The notes beneath the pieces are model-generated. The model was not told where the DNA came from. It worked only from the letters and a program-made list of their open reading frames with translations, and searched no databases. The position numbers were made by a program, and so were the translations under genes. From contig SKYA01000060.1 of NCBI GenBank assembly GCA_007128135.1, positions 1-46,055 of the forward strand: DNA of 46,055 nt. The letters run 5' to 3'. Within the stretch, counting starts at the first letter, position 1. Each line of letters opens with the position of its first letter. This document shows positions 24,622-31,900 of this stretch, piece by piece. This DNA comes from Paracoccaceae bacterium (GTDB lineage Bacteria; Pseudomonadota; Alphaproteobacteria; Rhodobacterales; Rhodobacteraceae).

Positions 24622-27069
24622 TCAGACCATGTCGATATGGTCGGCCAGTGTCGCCAGATCGGTGATGCCTGCGAGCGTCAGGATGTCACCGCCACCAAAG
24701 TTCAGGATCGTCTGCCCGCCCTGCACGGTGGCGAAACTGCCCAGCACCTGCGCCGCGCTCATCCCCCCGCCCCAGAGGTCCTGGTCAAGCTCCAGCCGGT
24801 CATTGTCGCTGAAGGTGAAATCGAGGATCAGGGCCTTCTCGTCCCCGGCCATGAAGATGAAGACATCCGCGCCGATGCCGCCAAACATCGTGTCATCACC
24901 GGGGCCGCCATGCAGCACGTCATCGCCCGGTCCGCCATGCAGATAGTCATTGCCCGCGCCACCGTAGAGCGTGTCATCGCCATCCATCCCCCAGAGAATG
25001 TCATTTCCCGGGCCGCCATAGAGCAGGTCATTGCCCATGCCGCCGAACAGCGTGTTGTTCCCGCCCCCGCCATAGAGCGTGTCATTGCCGCGCCCTCCTC
25101 CAAGGCGGTCATTGCCCGAGCCGCCATAGATGACATCATCGCCTGCCATGCCCCAGAGCCGGTTACTGCCCGCCACGCCGAAGATCGTGTCATTACCGGG
25201 GCCACCGAAGATCGTGTCATTGCCAGTGCCGCCGATCAGCAGGTCATCGCCCGGCCCGCCGCCCATGCGGTTGTTGCCGGGGCCACCGAAGATCGTGTCA
25301 TTGCCTGCCCCGCCCCAGAGCCGGTCATTGCCGGGGCCACCGAAGATCAGGTCATTGCCGGTGCCGCCAAAGATGGTGTCATGCCCGTGGCCGCCGAACA
25401 GGGTGTTGTTGCCGGCATTGCCGTAGATCACGTCGCGCTCGGCACCACCGTCGATGAAATCATTGCCCGACCCGCCGTGAATCGTGTCGCGCCGCGCCGT
25501 GCCGGTCAGGTAGAGCCCGGAGACCTGATGGGCCAGGGGGGCATCGGGCGGCGACGGGGGCGCTGGCAGCGGCGGATGCGGCCAGGGCGGGCGGTCTGCG
25601 CGCGGGTCGTCGATGTCCTCGAGGACAATCATCATGCTGTCCGGCCCGACCAGCCCGCCGGGAAAGAGTGCGGTGGCGGACAGCGGCTGGCCGTTGTGTG
25701 AAGAGACCTGCACGATCGTTTCGCGATACTGGATCGTCGCCCCCGAGGCGGTCGGGGTGATGGTCAGCTGCGTGATGCCGCGCAGCATCGGCAGGTCGGT
25801 CAGGTCGATCCGGTCCAGCCCCGTGCGGAAATCGGTGATCTCGACCAGCGAACTGCCGGCGCGGATGACAAAGGTATCGGCCCCCGCGCCCCCGGTCATC
25901 ACTGTCCGCCCCGGCCCGGATACCAGCATGTCATTGCCGTCCCCGCCAGAGAGCGTGTCATCATGCGCGGCCGCAATCAGCACATCATGGCCATTGCCCC
26001 CGCCGATCAGTTCGGCAGCATGCTGGCTTGCGCCCCGCACAATCCCCATCTGCGCCAGATCGACCTGGAAATGCGTCAGTCCGGCTGCGTTCTGCGCGCC
26101 GATGGCGACATGCAGCATCCCCCCCGAAACATGCGCCGAGACTGTCAGCGGGGTATCGAGCGCGCCGCCCGCGCCATGCGCCCAGCTTTCCATGAAGACG
26201 AGCTGTCCGTCGGGTAGCAGCCGGAACAGCGTCAGACCATGATCGGCCCCGACCGCGACCACGAAGGCATGGTCCCCCATCTGCGCGACCGCCAGATCCT
26301 GCGTGCGGGCGAAGCGGGTGCTGGCCGTATCGATGACATGCTGCACCGGGGTCAGACCCCCGGCAGGCCCGATCTCGACCACCGATATGGCCGACCCTGC
26401 CGATGAGGCCACCAGCGCATAGCTGCGGCCCTGGACTGTGACCACCTCCATCGCCGTCGGGGCGGCAATCCCCAGCCCCTGCGCCGCGCCCATGCTGGCC
26501 ACTGTGGAGACGGTGCCATCGGGATTGATCCGGTAGCTGGTGATCTGGTTGTCGAACGCGCCGAGGGTGAGCACATGGGGCTGCCCGCCCAGCGTCATCT
26601 CGTGCACTGCGACCGTGCCGGTCTGCCAGGGATCGGCTGGCAGCAGGCTTTTGGGCGTGTCGGTCAGGGTGGTCAGGCTGTGCAGGTTGTCCGCGCCGTC
26701 CGTCAGATAGGCGTCCTCGAGCGCCGAAAGGCCGATATTGCGAAACCCTCCGAAGGTGCCGTTGGCGTGCAGGACATATCCGACCAGCGTTGTCGAGGTT
26801 GATCCGAAGAACACGATGGTCTGGCCGTTGTAGGCGCCCAGGCTGATGGCCGGGCTAACGACATTCTGCACCGAAGGCGGAAAGACCAGCGAATCGGCCA
26901 GGCCGAGCGTACCATCCGCAGCGATCCTGTAGACCTGCAATCCGCCATAGGCACCGCTTGTGGTCACGATGAAGCTGCCCTGCGCGGTCGTGACCACGAG
27001 GCTGTCGCTGACACCCTGGTCCAGCAGCGGATTGCCAGAGTGATAGACTCCCCCCAGCTGAAGCCACAT
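24622..27069 (-). CDS. RTX calcium-binding secreted protein with propeller-like N-terminal half
   Basis: An 815-residue protein without a signal peptide, as expected for type I secretion. Residues about 1-380 are repeated beta units (SDSLVVTTAQGSFIVTTSG; QTIVFFGSTSTTLVGYVL; HAFVVAVGADHGLTLFRL) that resemble a propeller or lactonase-like fold; no enzymatic motif was recognised. A first short RTX group follows (GGNGHDVLI, GGDGNDMLV), then a beta domain, a Pro-rich linker (HPPLPAPPSPPDAP), and a main block of 24 nonapeptides of the GGxGxDxxx type. The end (DRLELDQDLWGG to LATLADHIDMV) looks like the C-terminal serralysin/secretion domain. The ATG at 27069 follows AAAGGTGGGTGC; other in-frame starts upstream lack support. 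No HlyB/HlyD-type export genes are in the window, so the exporter is elsewhere. Confidence 0.88.
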   Translation of the reverse strand: MWLQLGGVYHSGNPLLDQGVSDSLVVTTAQGSFIVTTSGAYGGLQVYRIAADGTLGLADSLVFPPSVQNVVSPAISLGAYNGQTIVFFGSTSTTLVGYVLHANGTFGGFRNIGLSALEDAYLTDGADNLHSLTTLTDTPKSLLPADPWQTGTVAVHEMTLGGQPHVLTLGAFDNQITSYRINPDGTVSTVASMGAAQGLGIAAPTAMEVVTVQGRSYALVASSAGSAISVVEIGPAGGLTPVQHVIDTASTRFARTQDLAVAQMGDHAFVVAVGADHGLTLFRLLPDGQLVFMESWAHGAGGALDTPLTVSAHVSGGMLHVAIGAQNAAGLTHFQVDLAQMGIVRGASQHAAELIGGGNGHDVLIAAAHDDTLSGGDGNDMLVSGPGRTVMTGGAGADTFVIRAGSSLVEITDFRTGLDRIDLTDLPMLRGITQLTITPTASGATIQYRETIVQVSSHNGQPLSATALFPGGLVGPDSMMIVLEDIDDPRADRPPWPHPPLPAPPSPPDAPLAHQVSGLYLTGTARRDTIHGGSGNDFIDGGAERDVIYGNAGNNTLFGGHGHDTIFGGTGNDLIFGGPGNDRLWGGAGNDTIFGGPGNNRMGGGPGDDLLIGGTGNDTIFGGPGNDTIFGVAGSNRLWGMAGDDVIYGGSGNDRLGGGRGNDTLYGGGGNNTLFGGMGNDLLYGGPGNDILWGMDGDDTLYGGAGNDYLHGGPGDDVLHGGPGDDTMFGGIGADVFIFMAGDEKALILDFTFSDNDRLELDQDLWGGGMSAAQVLGSFATVQGGQTILNFGGGDILTLAGITDLATLADHIDMV
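24856..25503. repeat. 24 tandem 27-bp units encoding RTX nonapeptides
   Basis: The block is exactly 648 bp, 24 x 27, inside the RTX gene and read on the minus strand. Units 4, 9, 13 and 17 have Asn where the calcium-ligand Asp is expected (GNNTLF, GNNRMG, GSNRLW, GNNTLF), giving a roughly four-unit higher-order period. Confidence 0.9.
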
Positions 27070-27196
27070 GCACCCACCTTTCATCTTCACCCGTTGGCAG
27101 GATGCGGCCTGTGCATGGGGCGTGATGGGCAGCAATCGGGCGAAATTGCGGCCTCTCGCTAGCATTTTCTTAATCGGCAAGTGGTGTAGTGGGCGC

Positions 27197-28351
27197 ATGA
27201 GCATACGCTTTCGCCCTCCCCGACCCTGCCAGATGTCCCTCTTCACGGGCCAGGCCAGCGCGCCCGCGCCGAACGGGCTGCGGCTTGTCGCCATTGTCGC
27301 CACGCATGACCGGCCAGGGCATCTGCGCCGCACTGTCCGCGCGCTTCTGCAAAGCCCGCCGGCAGAGCTTGCGGCGCTGGTGGTCGTGGACAACGCCTCG
27401 CGCGACGACACGCGCGCCTGGCTGTCCTGCGTGCCCGACCCGCGCCTGCATGTGCTGCGGCTCGAGCGCAACATGGGCGGCGCAGGCGGCTTTGCGGCCG
27501 GGCTGGAACATGCGCGCCGCACTCTGGACCCGGACTGGTATCTGCTGATGGATGACGATGCCCGGCCCGCGCCGGGGGCGCTGGGGGCCTTCCATGACAG
27601 TGACCTGAAGGGCTGGGACGCCATTGCCGGGGCGGCCTATCTGCCGCAGGGCGGCATCTGCGATACCAACCGGCCCTCGCGCGACCCGTTCGCCAGCTGG
27701 CGGCAGTTCCTGTGCACTGTGCGGCACGGGCGCGAGGGGTTTCACCTCGGGCCTGTGGACTATGCCGGCGCGCGCGTCGTGGCAGTGGATGCGGCCTCGT
27801 TCGTGGGGCTGTTCCTGTCACGCCGCGCGCTGGACCTGGCCGGTCTGCCCGACCGGAACCTGTTCATCTATTGCGACGACACCCTGCAAACCCTGCGCCT
27901 GTCACGTGCGGGCGGGCGGATCGGGTTCAATCCGGCCCTGCATTTCGAGCATGACACCGAGCTGCCCGGGGCCGAGAGCGCAAGCATGCCGCTGTGGAAG
28001 CTCTATTACAAGCACCGCAACAGCCTGATCCTGTATCGCGAGGCGGCAGGCTGGCTGTTCTGGCCCGCCTGCGTGGTCGTGCTGGCGCGCTGGCTTGCTG
28101 CAGCGCGGGGCCATCGGGGCCAGCGCCGGGCCTATCTGGGGCTTCTGGCGCGGGCCGTACTGCATGGCCTGCGCGGCAGGACCGCGTTCTCGCATGAGCA
28201 GGTGCTGGACTGGGCGCGGATGACCCCTGCCACCCCGGCGCGGGAACCGGAGGGTCAGGACACGGACACGGACTGCTCGGTGCTGAATTCCGTGCCGTCT
28301 TCCTGCCTCCAGATGAAGGCGAACGCGCCCGGTGCCGCGACCCGCACATGA
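27197..28351 (+). CDS. Family 2 glycosyltransferase (galactofuranosyl/rhamnosyl-type)
   Basis: A 384-residue glycosyltransferase with a GT-A fold. LRLVAIVATHDRPGHL opens the nucleotide-sugar domain, VVVDNASRDDT follows, the metal-binding motif is MDDDARP, and a later CDDT is the likely base region; NMGGAGGFAAGLEHA is typical of the GlfT/RfbF-like branch. A hydrophobic segment near residues 285-305 (LFWPACVVVLARW) may touch the membrane. Acceptor and sugar are unknown; a role in cell-surface glycan is the family expectation. The ATG at 27197 has a weak ribosome site and an alternative ATG lies at 27233. The last 97 bp run antisense through the end of soxZ, so the C-terminal 30 residues are probably a read-out of that gene's opposite strand. 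Confidence 0.85.
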   Translation: MSIRFRPPRPCQMSLFTGQASAPAPNGLRLVAIVATHDRPGHLRRTVRALLQSPPAELAALVVVDNASRDDTRAWLSCVPDPRLHVLRLERNMGGAGGFAAGLEHARRTLDPDWYLLMDDDARPAPGALGAFHDSDLKGWDAIAGAAYLPQGGICDTNRPSRDPFASWRQFLCTVRHGREGFHLGPVDYAGARVVAVDAASFVGLFLSRRALDLAGLPDRNLFIYCDDTLQTLRLSRAGGRIGFNPALHFEHDTELPGAESASMPLWKLYYKHRNSLILYREAAGWLFWPACVVVLARWLAAARGHRGQRRAYLGLLARAVLHGLRGRTAFSHEQVLDWARMTPATPAREPEGQDTDTDCSVLNSVPSSCLQMKANAPGAATRT

Positions 28352-28560
28352 AAGGCAAAGGTCGGATTGGCGGCGCTGCCATTGCCGAAATCATATTGCA
28401 GCACCATGTCGCCGTTCATCAGGGCGGTGAAGCGGGTCAGCATGTTGCGCGTGTCGCCGAGGCCGACCCCGGTGACCATCGGATGGCTGATCAGGGTGCG
28501 GATCTCGATCTCCTCGCCCTCGCGCGCAGTGCGGGGAAGACGGACTCTGGGTGTGCTCAT
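28255..28560 (-). CDS. soxZ: Sulfur-carrier complex protein SoxZ
   Basis: SoxZ pairs with SoxY to form the periplasmic carrier on which thiosulfate-derived sulfur is held and processed. The 101-residue protein has the compact SoxZ fold: PRVRLPRTAREGEEIEIRT, then TLISHPMVTG, NGDMVLQYDFGNG, and APGAFAFIWRQEDG. It lacks a signal peptide, as usual: SoxZ is exported together with SoxY through the Tat system. The ATG at 28560 follows GGAGAGAACC; earlier in-frame starts overlap soxY and are not needed. It lies 10 bp after soxY in one operon. Only SoxY and SoxZ are here; soxXA, soxB and soxCD are not in the window. Confidence 0.92.
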   Translation of the reverse strand: MSTPRVRLPRTAREGEEIEIRTLISHPMVTGVGLGDTRNMLTRFTALMNGDMVLQYDFGNGSAANPTFAFHVRVAAPGAFAFIWRQEDGTEFSTEQSVSVS

Positions 28561-28570
28561 GGTTCTCTCC

Positions 28571-29023
28571 TCAGGTTGCGCAGCCACCGACAGTGACCGA
28601 GACCCGTGCCGCCTGCTGCAGCACGCGCCCATCCGACATTTCGGCGAGCACAAGAATGTCCTGCACCCCGCCCACGCGGATGCGGGTGAAGACCTCGGCG
28701 CGGGCCAGATGCGGGCTCAGCCGGAATGTGCCGATCTCGGGGGCGGGGTTGCGCGTGGCGATGACATGGATCGCCTCGACATGCTCGGCAGGGGTCATCG
28801 GGCTGTCCACATGCACGCCCAGCGGCACCTGCGCACCATTCTCGGCCATGTCCGGCAGGTCCAGTGTGATGCCCCCCTCGACCGGCTCGCGCCCGGCGAG
28901 GATGCTCTCGCGCAGCCCCTGCCACGCATTGCCATCGGCCGCGCGCAGCCCCGACGGGCTGATGAGGCCGAGCGTCACTACCAGCCCTGCCCCCTGAAGA
29001 AACTCTCGCCGAATGAGTGTCAT
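28571..29023 (-). CDS. soxY: Sulfur-carrier protein SoxY
   Basis: SoxY carries sulfur intermediates on a C-terminal cysteine of a flexible arm. The 150-residue precursor has a Tat signal (RREFLQGAG, then VVTLGLISPSGLRA), a mature immunoglobulin-like domain, and the carrier cysteine at residue 148. The usual C-terminus is GGCGG; here it is GGCAT, so the cysteine is kept but the last two residues differ. The ATG at 29023 follows AAAGGAGAGTCC. It is the middle gene of a transporter-soxY-soxZ operon, 118 bp after the transporter. Confidence 0.9.
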   Translation of the reverse strand: MTLIRREFLQGAGLVVTLGLISPSGLRAADGNAWQGLRESILAGREPVEGGITLDLPDMAENGAQVPLGVHVDSPMTPAEHVEAIHVIATRNPAPEIGTFRLSPHLARAEVFTRIRVGGVQDILVLAEMSDGRVLQQAARVSVTVGGCAT

Positions 29024-29141
29024 GGACTCTCCTTTCTGTCGCGTGTCACGGAAGAATGTCCCGTGGATGGTGTCGTGCCGGAAGCCTGCGCCCGCGCGGC
29101 GCGGCCTCGCCGCTGGCGGCAAGGGGGGCAAGGGACCGGCG

Positions 29142-30365
29142 TCATTGCCTGCGCCCCGCGCCCGCAGCGGCGCCTGTGCCCTGATCCAGCGCAAAGAGCG
29201 GGCGGAGTTTCATGCCCAGAACGTTGCCCGGAAGGGCCGCGAGTATCCAGACCCAGCCATGCAGGCTGCCCGATGCCACGCCCGAGAAGAAGGCGCTGAT
29301 ATTGCAGCCCAGCGCCATGCGTGCACCATAGCCCAGCATCAGCCCGCCGATGACAGCCGCCAGCAGCGGCCGCAGGCCGATGCGCAGGTCGGGGGCGAAA
29401 CGGCCCGCAAGTGCGGCGGCGAGGCACGCGCCAAGCACCAGCCCGACATTCATCAGATGCGTGGCATCCTGCAGCAGCGGGCGGTGCAGCAGGTCGATGC
29501 GGGTCGGTTCTTCCCAGTAGGGCCAGAAGACCGGATCGGCCAGCCCCGCCGCCTCGCCCAGCCGCGCGCCCCATGTCGCGAAGGCCTGCGTTATCCCCCA
29601 GGGCCTGCCTGCGATGACGAGGGTTGCGAAATTCAGCAGCGCCAGCGCCAGCGCGGCCCATGCCAGCGGCCAGGGTCCGGTAAGGAATTGCGCGCCGCGC
29701 CGCTCGAACAGGGGCTCGACCTGCCCGGTCCGGCGCCGCTCGCGCCGGGCCAGCACCCAGGCGATTGCCGCGAATACCGCAAGGTTCAGCGCCAGCGCAG
29801 GCCAGAGGCCCAGGGTCTGCGGCAGGGAGATTGCGGGCAGGGCGGGAAGGTCCTGCCAGCGGTCCATGTCCCAGGCGCCCAGGGTCATGCCCAGCACGAA
29901 ACACAGCAGCGTGATGCCGGTGCGCGTGTCGCCCCCTCCGGCCGTGTAGAGCGTGCCCGAGGCGCAGCCGCCGCCAAGCTGCATCCCCACCCCGAAGATG
30001 AACGCACCGATCACCAGTTCCCAGCCAGCCGGAAAGACGAAGCCGCGCACGGGTTGGCCAAGGACACTGCCCGCCGCAAGCGCGGGAAAGAACAGCAGCA
30101 CCGCAAGTCCGAGCATCAGCATCTGCGCGCGCACGGCGCCGCTGCGCCCGGTGGCGATGCAGGTCCGGTAGGCCCCGGTAAAGCCGAAGGCCGCATGATA
30201 GAGCGCAAAGCCCAGCGCGCCCCCGACCAGCCACAGCAGGGACAGTTGCCCCGACGCCTGCGCCAGCACATAAGCCGCGCCCAGCACCAGCGCGCCAGAG
30301 GCGAGCAGAAGGGGCAGCCATTGCATCTGGCGCGGTGCCGCAAGGCTCATGTCGCTGTTCGACAT
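29142..30365 (-). CDS. YeeE/YedE (TsuA-like) sulfur-compound transporter
   Basis: A 407-residue polytopic protein of the YeeE/YedE family, whose studied member TsuA imports thiosulfate through a chain of conserved cysteines. About nine to ten hydrophobic helices are visible. The two family signatures are present: VGMQLGGGCASGTLYTAGGGDTR and GARMALGCNISAFFSGVASGS (shortened here to regions at about 120-145 and 350-370), each with a central Cys that would relay sulfur. The ATG at 30365 follows CAGGATTTGCCC. It is the first gene of an operon with soxY and soxZ; the combination suggests uptake of thiosulfate or a related compound that is then held by the SoxYZ carrier, although the carrier works in the periplasm and the direct link is inference. 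Confidence 0.86.
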   Translation of the reverse strand: MSNSDMSLAAPRQMQWLPLLLASGALVLGAAYVLAQASGQLSLLWLVGGALGFALYHAAFGFTGAYRTCIATGRSGAVRAQMLMLGLAVLLFFPALAAGSVLGQPVRGFVFPAGWELVIGAFIFGVGMQLGGGCASGTLYTAGGGDTRTGITLLCFVLGMTLGAWDMDRWQDLPALPAISLPQTLGLWPALALNLAVFAAIAWVLARRERRRTGQVEPLFERRGAQFLTGPWPLAWAALALALLNFATLVIAGRPWGITQAFATWGARLGEAAGLADPVFWPYWEEPTRIDLLHRPLLQDATHLMNVGLVLGACLAAALAGRFAPDLRIGLRPLLAAVIGGLMLGYGARMALGCNISAFFSGVASGSLHGWVWILAALPGNVLGMKLRPLFALDQGTGAAAGAGRRQ

Positions 30366-31023
30366 CGGGCAAATCCTGTTTCGGGTCACTGGGGTATTTA
30401 CAGGGCGCACCGGCCTCCATCAAGGAAGCCCCGGCCTGACCCGGACCGGACCGCAGGCGACGCCCACAACGCCCGCCGGAGCGCGCCTTGCACAGGGTCC
30501 GGATGCTGCGCCATGATGCTCCGGCACAGTGCGCGTGCGGGTTGCAATTTCGTCTGCCAGCCGTTGCCGCAGTTTCACCGGGTCGGTTCATCTTTATGAT
30601 TTGCGGCTATGAAAACCTAATGTAAACATTTGGTTAGATCCTGAAGCGCCAGCAGCTCCGCTGGCCTTCCAGGCGTCTGATGCGGCCCGGGACGCACCTT
30701 GGCGGGATGTGAAGCAGGCCTGTCGCGATGAGCGCCGCACTGGTCAATCGTCCGGTTCGGCAGCAGTCCGGGGCAGAACGAATCCGGCCAAAAACAGGTG
30801 TTTCATCCTGCAAATTGCCGGTCTGGGCAGAAAAATAGGGAAGGAATCCGTCCAGGCGGAGCAGCGGTGGTCCGTTCTGCCGGAAAACCGGGATACGGCG
30901 GTTCGTTGTCCCCCTGCGCAGGCCAGGACCGGAATTTCCGTCGCACCGCGTGGGTCTGCCAGTGCCTTCATGGCGGCAACCGGTTGCTCCGAAACCGCCG
31001 AATCCCGCGCGCGTCAGGGGCCG
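30366..31023. other. Long non-coding region upstream of the transporter-soxYZ operon
   Basis: About 658 bp between the transporter and the universal stress gene, both on the minus strand. The section next to the transporter (30366-30590) is GC-rich and holds no recognisable gene; a 38-codon frame read leftward from about 30513 is not supported. The AT-rich part (about 30590-30640) contains a near-perfect 22-bp palindrome (30614-30635) and probably a promoter. The hairpin GCCAGC-AGCTCC-GCTGGC at 30649-30666 has no T run. The right part (30670-31023) shows nothing I recognise. Confidence 0.5.
30614..30635. promoter_or_regulatory. Near-perfect 22-bp palindrome, candidate operator
   Basis: Half-sites AACCTAATGT (30614-30623) and ACATTTGGTT (30626-30635) are inverted with one mismatch in ten and separated by AA. 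The site is in the AT-rich stretch about 250 bp upstream of the transporter start. The regulator is unknown. Confidence 0.6.
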
Positions 31024-31887
31024 TCAGCGGATCAGCACCACCGGCACCTTGCACGAGCGTATCATGGCCGTGGTGGTCGATCCGATGATCAGGCTGCGGA
31101 TGCGCGAGTGCCCGTAGGCGCCCATCACCAGCAAGTCGAACCCCTCGGCCTCGACAAGTTTCGCAAGCACGGTTTCCGGCTGGCCGGGCAGGATGGCGGA
31201 TGTCGCCTCGATGCCGGCAGCGCGCAACAGGGCGGCCGCGCCATCGAGACCTTTCTTCACCTCGGCTGTCGGGGCGCCCACAGTGACAAGGTGGATCGCC
31301 AGCCCCTGAAACACCGTGCTGCGGGCGATATGGTCCACCGCCTTCATCGCGGAGACGCCACCATCATGGGCGACCAGCACTTTCGCGATGGGCCGGAACG
31401 CGCGCGAGGCCACGAAGACGGGCTTGCTGCTGGCGCGGATGATCCGTTCAAGGTTGGACCCCAGATGACCCCTGGCGAAATCGGCGGCCTCGCCGCGTTT
31501 GCCGACCATGACGACGCGGGCGTCCTTTTCGACCTCGCTGACGGTCTCGCTCACATCGCCCTGCCGCAGGCGGGTCGTGACCTCGCTCACCCCTGCCTTG
31601 TCCAGAATGGCGCGGCCATCTTCCAGAATGGCGCGGCCACGGTGGCTGATGAGCTTCGCGCGCTGCGCATCCAGTTCGGCCAGTTCCTGCAGCAGCGCCG
31701 TGCGTGCGCCCAGCATGATCGAGCCGGAGAGGTCGCGCTTCTCGGGCGCTTCGCGGCGCCCCAGGACATGCAGCAATTCCACCGGCGCGTCCGTGCGCTG
31801 CGCAATCCATGCCGCATGTTCGCAGACGCTGGCCGAATAGATCGACCCGTCCACAAGGGCGACAATCTTTTCTGCTTGGTTTTCCAC
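31024..31887 (-). CDS. Tandem universal stress protein (two UspA domains)
   Basis: A 287-residue cytosolic protein with two Usp domains in tandem. The second has the ATP-binding pattern VMGAYGHSRIRSLIIGSTT; the first has a related but less typical loop, VGKRGEAADFARGHLGSN. Tandem Usp proteins often pair with transporters or with stress and low-oxygen responses; the ligand here is unknown. It follows a SulP transporter gene by 13 bp in the same direction, indicating an operon, and so may sense or modulate that transporter. Confidence 0.88.
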   Translation of the reverse strand: MENQAEKIVALVDGSIYSASVCEHAAWIAQRTDAPVELLHVLGRREAPEKRDLSGSIMLGARTALLQELAELDAQRAKLISHRGRAILEDGRAILDKAGVSEVTTRLRQGDVSETVSEVEKDARVVMVGKRGEAADFARGHLGSNLERIIRASSKPVFVASRAFRPIAKVLVAHDGGVSAMKAVDHIARSTVFQGLAIHLVTVGAPTAEVKKGLDGAAALLRAAGIEATSAILPGQPETVLAKLVEAEGFDLLVMGAYGHSRIRSLIIGSTTTAMIRSCKVPVVLIR

Positions 31888-31900
31888 GCTCCGGTCCCCC

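Noticed and set aside
24856-25503. Regular 27-bp repeats considered as a CRISPR array
   Set aside because: There are no spacers; the units are contiguous, coding and encode RTX nonapeptides.
24427-25701. 424-residue repetitive open frame (VIAGA-type repeats) on the plus strand
   Set aside because: It is the opposite strand of the RTX repeat block, not a repeat protein of its own.
30399-30514. Small 38-codon frame upstream of the sulfur transporter
   Set aside because: No ribosome site, Arg/Gly-rich composition, and no recognisable family.
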